NCBI GenBank assembly: GCA_002727485.1
Contig: PBXE01000011.1
Span: 54,301 to 67,895 of the forward strand
Direction of reading: 5' to 3'
Length of the DNA stretch: 13,595 nt
Origin: Methanobacteriota archaeon
Lineage (GTDB): Archaea > Thermoplasmatota > Poseidoniia > Poseidoniales > Poseidoniaceae
Below, piece after piece: positions 8,333 to 13,595 of this stretch; positions within the stretch are counted from its first letter, which is position 1; each line of letters begins with the position of its first letter. A model generated the notes under the pieces. That model made no database searches and was not told where the DNA came from. It saw only the letters and a list, made by a program, of their open reading frames with translations. The position numbers and the translations under genes are program-made.

Positions 8333-9934
8333 TCAATCGCCTCTGGCTGAAATTACTTGATCAACTCTCAATAAACCACAAGCCGTTTCGCATGCCGCTT
8401 CAATCGCATGTGCGACTGAATCTGCGCATTCAAAAATTGATTCTAGTTGACTTGCTTTTCCGTCTTTATCTATTCCAGCATGTCTAGAATCATTACGTTG
8501 TAAAGCGGTAAGTGATAGCAACGAATCCAGTCTGTGTTGGCCGGCATTTGACGCAAGGGTTGCTGGAATTGCCTCTAATGCTCTTGCAAATGCTTCCATT
8601 GCTAAGCGTTCTTTGCCAGGATACTTCTCTGCCTTTTCTCTAATCGCTAGACTTGCAGACATGTGGAAACTTCCTCCACCACAAATAATTGTCCCGGTTT
8701 GAATAGAGGCTGATACAGAACGTAGAGCATCGTAAATGCCTCGTATAATTTCCTCGCTAGCAACGCCGCCTCCGCCTCCGACATCAATTGTTGACAGGCC
8801 TGAAGATTTACCCACCTCGAGATAAATCCTATCTCTAGGTTCATCGACATCATCTATTTTTGTTACAGATAAAGATTCGAACATTCCCAATGTATCTTGA
8901 GATAAATCATCGATATGATTTATCATTAGAGCACCAGTTGCTTTTGCCAAATCTTCAGTCCCACTTCGTTCTAAGTTATCTAAAATAAAAATCTCTTCGT
9001 CGGCCAATCGATGAAGAATTCGTGAATCAATACTTTCAGCACAAAATAAAACCTTGGCGTCAGAGGCAATTATTTTCTCCGCTTTTGAGTCTAAGATTTT
9101 CTGTTCGGCATCAATAAATCCTTCCCATTGTTCAGTGGTAGAAATTTCAACTTCTGATTCCCTAGTAGTTTGTTGTATTTCGAGTGGGCAAGACAGAACT
9201 GCAACCTTGCCACCATCAACAAATTTTGGTAACCTATCAAGGCCAATTCGCCTTTCTAATATTAATCCACGAACTAACTTTGTCTGTGAGATACTACCTT
9301 CTCCTGATTTAGAAATTCTAATGTCTTCTGTATTGATTGTTGGTAGACCTTGTTGGTCAGTGGTCGAGACCTGAATAATCGCTTCCACAATCGCTTCTGG
9401 AATTAGGTCGCTGCTTGTTTCCGCAGCAGTCCCAGTCATTGCAGTTTTTGCTATCGATAGAAGTATTTCCTTGTCATTCAAACTGATTTCTTCTTCAACT
9501 TCTTGCAAATGTTCTAGAGTATATTTCAAAGCACTTCGATATCCATTTACCAATAATAATGGATGTAAGCCTTTCTCAAGTAATCTACCTGCTTCCCTCA
9601 TTAGTTCACTAGCGATGATCAAACAACCTGTAACTCCATCTCCACATGCATTCTCTTGAGATTCGGCAAGAAGAACGAATGCCTTTGCAGCAGGGTGCTT
9701 AACTAATAATTCAGCAACTATTTTGGCCCCATCATTTGTAACTGCAGCCTCTCCGTTTGTCTTGTATAACATTTTATCAAGACCATTTGGCCCAAATGTT
9801 CCGCTTATTAGATTGCCAAATGCAACAGCAGCACCAACCAATTTCTGAGTGACTGCTACTCCACTAGTTACTGATGTTGTTGGCCTCACAATGGCCACTG
9901 GAGCACGTCCTGAACCATCATTTGGTTGAGCCAT
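8333..9934 (-). CDS. Group II chaperonin subunit (thermosome / CCT family), divergent paralogue
   Basis: Group II chaperonins are ATP-driven double-ring protein-folding machines in the archaeal cytosol. The 533 residues cover equatorial, intermediate and apical domains in order. Recognisable motifs are GPNGLDKML (48-56), VTNDG (65-69), GDGVT (98-102), the apical/intermediate GLDRLPKFVDGGKVAVL, KATGALMINHIDDLS, the Gly-rich VGGGGG (375-380), IYDALRSV (390-397) and GGGS (409-412), ending LRVDQVISARGD. The two aspartates important for ATPase activity (in TNDG and in the YDAL helix) are kept. Departures from ordinary thermosomes are GDGVT in place of GDGTT, SQEN where TQD is usual, GPNG for GPKG, and no Gly/Met-rich C-terminal tail. 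It therefore looks like a diverged paralogue, perhaps forming a hetero-oligomer with a standard subunit elsewhere. It lies 50 bases after the 677-residue gene and 43 bases before purH. No Shine-Dalgarno site precedes the ATG. Confidence 0.93.
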   Translation of the reverse strand: MAQPNDGSGRAPVAIVRPTTSVTSGVAVTQKLVGAAVAFGNLISGTFGPNGLDKMLYKTNGEAAVTNDGAKIVAELLVKHPAAKAFVLLAESQENACGDGVTGCLIIASELMREAGRLLEKGLHPLLLVNGYRSALKYTLEHLQEVEEEISLNDKEILLSIAKTAMTGTAAETSSDLIPEAIVEAIIQVSTTDQQGLPTINTEDIRISKSGEGSISQTKLVRGLILERRIGLDRLPKFVDGGKVAVLSCPLEIQQTTRESEVEISTTEQWEGFIDAEQKILDSKAEKIIASDAKVLFCAESIDSRILHRLADEEIFILDNLERSGTEDLAKATGALMINHIDDLSQDTLGMFESLSVTKIDDVDEPRDRIYLEVGKSSGLSTIDVGGGGGVASEEIIRGIYDALRSVSASIQTGTIICGGGSFHMSASLAIREKAEKYPGKERLAMEAFARALEAIPATLASNAGQHRLDSLLSLTALQRNDSRHAGIDKDGKASQLESIFECADSVAHAIEAACETACGLLRVDQVISARGD

Positions 9935-9984
9935 GAGGCAGGCTAATTATCGCCTGTTGAAGAAACCTTTCACAATAATTACTT
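9935..9984 (-). promoter_or_regulatory. Possible promoter for the chaperonin gene
   Basis: In the 50-base gap the minus strand reads AGTAATTATTGTGAAAGG just after the upstream gene's stop. AATTATTG, around 9972-9980, is a weak TATA candidate about 42 bases before the ATG, which would leave a leader of roughly 16 bases. A second AT-rich stretch, GATAATTAGCC, lies too close to the ATG for a leaderless start. The chaperonin could equally be read through from the upstream pair. Confidence 0.25.
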
Positions 9985-12018
9985 TTACAACTTGTGAATC
10001 TTTCGTGCTTCATCATTACTCCAATGGTAAGCCATTTTTAACAGGTTGAGATAATGGCCTAAGCCGTCTCTCTCCATCTTAGCATGAAGTGCTTCATTAC
10101 TGATGAAAATATCTCCCCACAGATTGGCGGCGGTTCCTTTGTGACCTTTTGGTAAGTCGAAGGTTTCCTGGGTAGTCGGTTCCAAAAGGGCTCTCCAGAC
10201 GAGTGCCGGATTTACTGCCATAGTAACTTCAACAATCACTTCGCCTTCCTTAAGTCCTGTTCCGGTTTGCCATGAATCTTCTCCAAGGTCTGCTAAGAAT
10301 GGTAGACAAAGGTCTTGAATTGACAGGCTAGTCATAGCATCTGCATTTGTTAATCCTGTGTATGCTTCTCTCATTCTACCTCTATCGGCGCCACGGGCTC
10401 CAGTCATTGTACGTAACTTGTCTATTGATGTCGGAACTAAGAATCTTATATCTGTGTAGTATACTAACGGATTATCTTCTTTTGATGCAAAAATGTGTGC
10501 GAATGGTGCAGAACCTGCAGATTCGCCAAGCCAATCCATTGGATAAATTGTCTTCAATGCATTAGTAGCGATAGATTGAACTATTCTCCTCATCAAACGT
10601 TCAGGAGCTTGGGAAATATCATCAAAAGAGTTCATGTACTCCTCGATGTCAATAATATCATATCCTCTAACAGACAAAATTGAGTGAACTGGTGGGCCAG
10701 TGACCTTCTTTTCTCCGTCATGCAAGTCTGCTTGGCTAATCCAACGAGCACCTTTTGCAATATCGCTTGCAGCAACAAGGTCTGCATAAGCTTTGAATCT
10801 GCGAGTTACACGATTCATGAAATCTGCTTGATCAAGTTTAGTAAATACTGTTGCTTCATAATTAGATTTCAAAGCATGGTCGGCAACTTGGCTAGCGTTA
10901 ACACAAGTCAACAGATTTCCTTGGTCGGTAGGATACATCAGCAATCTTCTTCTCTTCGAAGAACCACCCAAGGACCCTACTTGTGGATCTGTCAACATGT
11001 AACCTAGACAGGCACATACTTCGAATAAACGTGAATACTTATCTTCATCACTTGCTCTAGCAATCCACTCATCGAGCCCTGGCTCAATACAGTGGAATTC
11101 CAAAGGCACCATTTCAGAACCTGCTCCGAACATTTGTCTAACAGTTGAAGAACTCATCATTCCCATCAAAGAATACATTGAGGTTTTTCCTGTAGTCATG
11201 TATACATCAGTAATTCCTTCTTCACCAAAGGATAGTCTTCTGTCTGGTAGGTTAACAAGTAAGTTGAAAGCTGTTGGGGTGTCTCTATTTCCGTTAACCG
11301 CTGGCCAAATCCATGTGTGTGGTCTAGTGACTAAGAATCCATTAGCGTCTTTACCAAATCCAGCTGGAGAATAACGAATCCATCCGAGTCTGTTATTGAA
11401 AGATACGTTTCTATGCATCAATGAAGGATAGAAACACTTGTCGAGAGGATCTGAGTCAGGCACTACTCCTCTGTGGCCAAGCCCCCAAAGAATAGTTTCC
11501 CACTCTGGGAATTCTCCATCTTTCTTACCGAGGAAAATGTGGTTGTCTCCTGGCATATCTCCAGTCAGGAATGAACCACCCATTCTCTCTTCATCGCCTG
11601 TGGAACAGAAAAAGAATGATTGAGTTGTAAATAATTGCTTAGGAGTCCACATGTTGGCGTTTATAATTGTCTTTTGCTTGAGGAAATCTGCAACTGTCAA
11701 AATTCTTCGCTCGAACTTAAATCTCTCGGCCTCAATCCAAGTAGAACCTAAATACAGATTTGTATTGAGTAATTTGGCTTTTGCTGGCCCAATGTACCTA
11801 GATCTAGGGTCTTGTTTTGCCATATCCGTTTCGGGTAATTCTTCCCATGGCCCTCTTCTAGGTAGGTACTCAAGGAATGATTCATACGCGAACTCATCTA
11901 TTTGTGCAGTCGATACCGCTTCTTCAACCTCGTCCATCAACCTGACATAGGTTTCACTAGGGTTCATTCTTCCTGTTGCTTTCATTTCTTTATTTGATAC
12001 TGTTTTATGTTCCCACAT
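9985..12018 (-). CDS. Large soluble protein of unknown function, paired with a membrane protein
   Basis: I do not recognise this 677-residue protein. It has no signal peptide, no membrane segment and no Walker, Rossmann, zinc-ribbon or other motif I can name. It reads as a folded, mixed globular protein, rich in Trp, Met, Phe and Arg, not low in complexity. Notable stretches are MWTPKQLFTTQSFFFCSTGD (123-142), a Trp-rich TRPHTWIWPAVNGN (231-244), a Met/Ser-rich MYSLMGMMSSS (281-291), a basic SKRRRLL (354-360), and a hydrophobic EVIVEVTMAVNPALVWRALL (592-611). The first 70 residues are charged and helical. The ATG at 12018 is well supported: GAGGTGA lies five bases before it and overlaps the stop codon of the preceding membrane-protein gene, only 10 bases away. 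That spacing implies coupled translation and a shared complex or process. Codon use and composition look like those of its neighbours, so I see no sign of recent transfer. Its role is unknown. Confidence 0.85.
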   Translation of the reverse strand: MWEHKTVSNKEMKATGRMNPSETYVRLMDEVEEAVSTAQIDEFAYESFLEYLPRRGPWEELPETDMAKQDPRSRYIGPAKAKLLNTNLYLGSTWIEAERFKFERRILTVADFLKQKTIINANMWTPKQLFTTQSFFFCSTGDEERMGGSFLTGDMPGDNHIFLGKKDGEFPEWETILWGLGHRGVVPDSDPLDKCFYPSLMHRNVSFNNRLGWIRYSPAGFGKDANGFLVTRPHTWIWPAVNGNRDTPTAFNLLVNLPDRRLSFGEEGITDVYMTTGKTSMYSLMGMMSSSTVRQMFGAGSEMVPLEFHCIEPGLDEWIARASDEDKYSRLFEVCACLGYMLTDPQVGSLGGSSKRRRLLMYPTDQGNLLTCVNASQVADHALKSNYEATVFTKLDQADFMNRVTRRFKAYADLVAASDIAKGARWISQADLHDGEKKVTGPPVHSILSVRGYDIIDIEEYMNSFDDISQAPERLMRRIVQSIATNALKTIYPMDWLGESAGSAPFAHIFASKEDNPLVYYTDIRFLVPTSIDKLRTMTGARGADRGRMREAYTGLTNADAMTSLSIQDLCLPFLADLGEDSWQTGTGLKEGEVIVEVTMAVNPALVWRALLEPTTQETFDLPKGHKGTAANLWGDIFISNEALHAKMERDGLGHYLNLLKMAYHWSNDEARKIHKL

Positions 12019-12023
12019 TTAAT

Positions 12024-12030
12024 TCACCTC
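12024..12030 (-). promoter_or_regulatory. Strong Shine-Dalgarno site GAGGTGA overlapping the upstream stop codon
   Basis: On the minus strand GAGGTGA ends five bases before the ATG at 12018, and its first two bases are the last two of the TGA that ends the membrane-protein gene. This is the clearest ribosome-binding site in the window. It marks the second gene of the pair as translated from within a polycistronic message, while the first gene has no such site. Confidence 0.7.
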
Positions 12031-12766
12031 AGAATTTTTTTGTTTTGTTATTGTCTTTTTCCGCCTGTGCTCGAGCGCGAGCTTTCTTCTCTCGCGCACT
12101 TGCCGCAGATTCGATTGTTACTGTTTTATCGGTCGGGGCTTCTTCTACTTTAACTGGTGTTTCCTCGGCCGAGGCTTTTTCAGCTTTAATTGATACTTTC
12201 TCAACCGGCTTTTCTTCGACTTTAACTGATGTTTCCTTTGCGACAACATCAACAGACTCTGCTGCTTCGGCAACTGAGTCTACCTTCTCTTGGACTGCAG
12301 CCATCATTTCTTCAACTGCAGCAGTTGCTGCTGCTTCAGCTGATTCTTCGGCTTTAGCAATCACATCTTCTGCATCAACTGCTACTCCAGATGCACTGGC
12401 TGCTTGTTTGATAATTAGGGCTGCAGTTGCTGTCATTGAAGCATCAACATATGGAGCTGCTCGGTAAAAGTATTGAATAAGGAATCCTAATGTTCCACAA
12501 ACAGCACCTAGGCCTATAATAAGTCCATTATTGATATTTTGATCTCTGTCTGGATTGTTGAATAGTTCGTCCGCCGGAATACCGGTTTCTGGAGGCCACC
12601 ATGTGGCTCCGTATGCATTGGTAATTACTTCAATAGTAGCCCATACTGCATAAATAATCATTATAATTGATGCAAAGTTCATCAGTGTTCTATTTTCCAA
12701 TAGGAATGCAACTAGAGCGTCGCCCTCCTTTTTACCTTTAGCGCCCTGCCCATCTTCAGTGCTCAT
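12029..12766 (-). CDS. Two-helix membrane protein with Ala/Glu-rich and 12-residue-repeat tail, unknown function
   Basis: The 245 residues have a short charged N-terminus (1-25), a membrane segment at about 29-50 (core FASIIMIIYAVWATIEVI), an external or loop region of about 28 residues with WWPPETG and several Asp/Asn, a second membrane segment at about 80-100 (GLIIGLGAVCGTLGFLIQYF), and a long polar tail. The tail is Ala/Glu-rich and helical up to about 170, then has three tandem 12-residue units with the core V-K-V-E-E (179-214), and ends in a basic segment rich in Lys, Arg and Ala. With two helices and an acidic start, both ends are probably on the same side; I infer the cytoplasm, because the tail is highly charged. 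No family is recognised. It is the first gene of a pair with the 677-residue protein, so the tail may dock that partner. There is no ribosome-binding site, but a TATA-like element lies 27 bases upstream, suggesting a leaderless start. Confidence 0.85.
   Translation of the reverse strand: MSTEDGQGAKGKKEGDALVAFLLENRTLMNFASIIMIIYAVWATIEVITNAYGATWWPPETGIPADELFNNPDRDQNINNGLIIGLGAVCGTLGFLIQYFYRAAPYVDASMTATAALIIKQAASASGVAVDAEDVIAKAEESAEAAATAAVEEMMAAVQEKVDSVAEAAESVDVVAKETSVKVEEKPVEKVSIKAEKASAEETPVKVEEAPTDKTVTIESAASAREKKARARAQAEKDNNKTKKF
12125..12232 (-). repeat. Three tandem 36-bp (12-residue) repeats within the membrane-protein tail
   Basis: Residues 179-214 of the membrane protein form three 12-residue units: TSVKVEEKPVEK, VSIKAEKASAEE and TPVKVEEAPTDK. 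At DNA level the first and third units share a 26-base stretch (plus strand 12140-12165 and 12212-12237) differing at two positions, and the middle unit is more diverged. Repeats of this kind arise by slippage or unequal crossing-over, so copy number may vary between strains. Confidence 0.75.
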
Positions 12767-12787
12767 GGGCTGGGGTGATTGTCTTCA

Positions 12788-12798
12788 TTATTAAAATT
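12788..12798 (-). promoter_or_regulatory. TATA-like element for the membrane-protein / 677-residue pair
   Basis: The minus strand reads AATTTTAATAA here, centred 27 bases before the A of the ATG at 12766. That is the distance from an archaeal TATA box to the transcription start, so transcription would begin at or next to the ATG, giving a leaderless message. The lack of any Shine-Dalgarno site before this gene fits that reading. Confidence 0.45.
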
Positions 12799-12816
12799 GA
12801 GTGCCAGTAAATGTGT

Positions 12817-12822
12817 AAAAAA
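12817..12822 (-). terminator. Possible oligo-T terminator after the ATPase-KH gene
   Basis: Eleven bases after the ATPase-KH stop codon the minus strand has a run of six T (CCTTTTTTACAC). Archaeal RNA polymerase can stop at short T-rich tracts without a hairpin. The run lies just upstream of the TATA-like element of the next gene, which fits a boundary between two transcripts, but it is short. Confidence 0.3.
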
Positions 12823-12833
12823 GGCAGGTTTTA

Positions 12834-13595
12834 TCATCTTCTTCCCTTTCTACCCCTTTTACCCCTTCCCTTGGACCCTCTAGACTGATGTTCCCAGGCT
12901 CTACCTGATTTACTCCTCTTATCTTGTTGGTCATACCAGTACGGATTTCTAGGGTTTTCCATCCCCTCGGGCATCTCCTCAAGAGATTTAACTGAAAGAG
13001 CGATGCCCCCTAAGTCATCTTGTAACTGGCGAATATTATCTCCGCCTCTACCAACAAGAGTTGATATCATATTACTAGGAACGTATATGTTAGCGCTTGA
13101 ATCACTAGAGAATTGTATTTGTGATTCAACGCCCACCCATTCTCTAATTTTTTGGATCAATGCGGTTTTTGCCAATGATTTCATCGGAGAATTTCCCCGA
13201 TTAGTTCCATCGACCGGAACAACTGCAATTTCAGAACCAAAGGCGAACATTTCATGGGTTATTTTCCCACTGGGGAATTCTACTACCTCGATAACTGGCC
13301 TAGCCAACTCTTCTTGCATACCTGTGGGCGCCTTAACTGTCATTCTCAATTCTAAAACCTGCTGAATCTTTCCAGCTTCAACGTGTAAAATAGTATCTAA
13401 AACCTGGCTTACTAATCCTAATTCGACTTTTCCTATCAATCTTTGAATAGCCTCTAATGCAGAGTTTGCATGGGTCACTCCGAGTAGTCCTACCCCTGCC
13501 AATCTGACATCGGCAAAAATTTCAAAATCTCTCGCCCTTCGAACTTCATCGAAAATTACGAAATCTGGCCTTACTAGAAATATTATTTCGGCTGT
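12834..13595 (-). CDS. PIN-ATPase-KH protein (PilT/VirB11-like ATPase, COG1855 type), C-terminal part
   Basis: The gene is cut by the right edge; 253 codons remain and the frame is open to base 13595, so a TTG at 13502 inside it is not a start. The visible start of the fragment is the second half of a secretion-type hexameric ATPase domain: the Walker B strand VIFDEVRRARDFEIFADVRL, then AGVGLLGVTHANSALEAIQR and a segment IGKVELGLVSQVLDTILHVE. This matches the archaeal family with an N-terminal PIN nuclease domain, a VirB11/PilT-like ATPase and a C-terminal KH domain. The KH domain is visible at about 163-206, with the RNA-binding loop GRGGDN (182-187). The protein ends in a 29-residue tail rich in Arg, Lys and Gly. 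The architecture suggests an ATP-driven RNA-handling protein, and the PIN domain should lie outside the window. It is unlikely to be a pilus motor, despite the name. The membrane-protein gene follows after 67 bases. Confidence 0.9.
   Translation of the reverse strand, partial: TAEIIFLVRPDFVIFDEVRRARDFEIFADVRLAGVGLLGVTHANSALEAIQRLIGKVELGLVSQVLDTILHVEAGKIQQVLELRMTVKAPTGMQEELARPVIEVVEFPSGKITHEMFAFGSEIAVVPVDGTNRGNSPMKSLAKTALIQKIREWVGVESQIQFSSDSSANIYVPSNMISTLVGRGGDNIRQLQDDLGGIALSVKSLEEMPEGMENPRNPYWYDQQDKRSKSGRAWEHQSRGSKGRGKRGRKGRR

Noticed and set aside
8281..8340. Possible hairpin or promoter in the 43-base gap before purH
   Set aside because: I could find no convincing inverted repeat, TATA element or T-run there; read-through from the chaperonin gene is the simpler reading.
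11976..12467. Plus-strand open frame of 163 codons, rich in Ser, Ala and Thr
   Set aside because: It is the antisense shadow of the Ala/Glu-rich tail of the membrane protein; biased codons leave the opposite strand open. It has no start signals and overlaps two well-supported genes.
12834..13502. A 222-residue protein starting at the TTG at 13502
   Set aside because: The same frame is open to the window edge and encodes the Walker B strand of the ATPase upstream of that TTG, so the TTG is an internal leucine codon.
1..13595. tRNA genes, CRISPR arrays, insertion sequences, attachment sites
   Set aside because: I saw no tRNA-like arm pattern, no regularly spaced direct repeats and no transposase or integrase reading frame; the gaps between genes are all under 200 bases.

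Overview
The window looks archaeal, and I infer a marine, non-thermophilic euryarchaeote of the Marine Group II / Ca. Poseidoniales kind. Two genes are archaeal in type: a group II chaperonin (thermosome/CCT family) and a PIN-ATPase-KH protein of the PilT/VirB11-like family COG1855. Two genes have an AT-rich element about 27 bases before the start codon, as expected for leaderless archaeal transcripts, while two others have Shine-Dalgarno-like sites. The AT-rich composition, very tight packing and bacterial-type PurH/PurN enzymes fit that group, but the lineage name is inference. I see no tRNA, rRNA, CRISPR array, insertion sequence or other sign of mobile DNA.

Left part (1-5097): a long, mostly helical protein of unknown function runs off the left edge on the minus strand (711 codons visible). 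It is divergent from a plus-strand membrane-anchored TPR protein of 769 residues. The TPR gene converges, with an 11-base gap, on a YjbQ-family (UPF0047) gene.

Middle (5195-9934): a plus-strand, signal-less BtuF-like metal/cobalamin receptor converges with a 2-base gap on a minus-strand series. Read 5' to 3', that series is a divergent group II chaperonin subunit, then purH, then purN. PurH and PurN are the two folate-dependent formyl-transfer enzymes of purine synthesis; PurH also closes the ring to IMP.

Right part (9985-13595): a minus-strand pair sits upstream of the chaperonin. It consists of a small two-helix membrane protein with an Ala/Glu-rich and 12-residue-repeat tail, followed 10 bases later by a 677-residue soluble protein that I do not recognise. 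The second gene's Shine-Dalgarno site overlaps the stop codon of the first, so the two are very probably translated together. This pair is the best candidate here for an undescribed system. Upstream of it, cut by the right edge, is the C-terminal part of the PIN-ATPase-KH protein. From 13595 down to 5977 every gene is on the minus strand with gaps of 67 bases or less.
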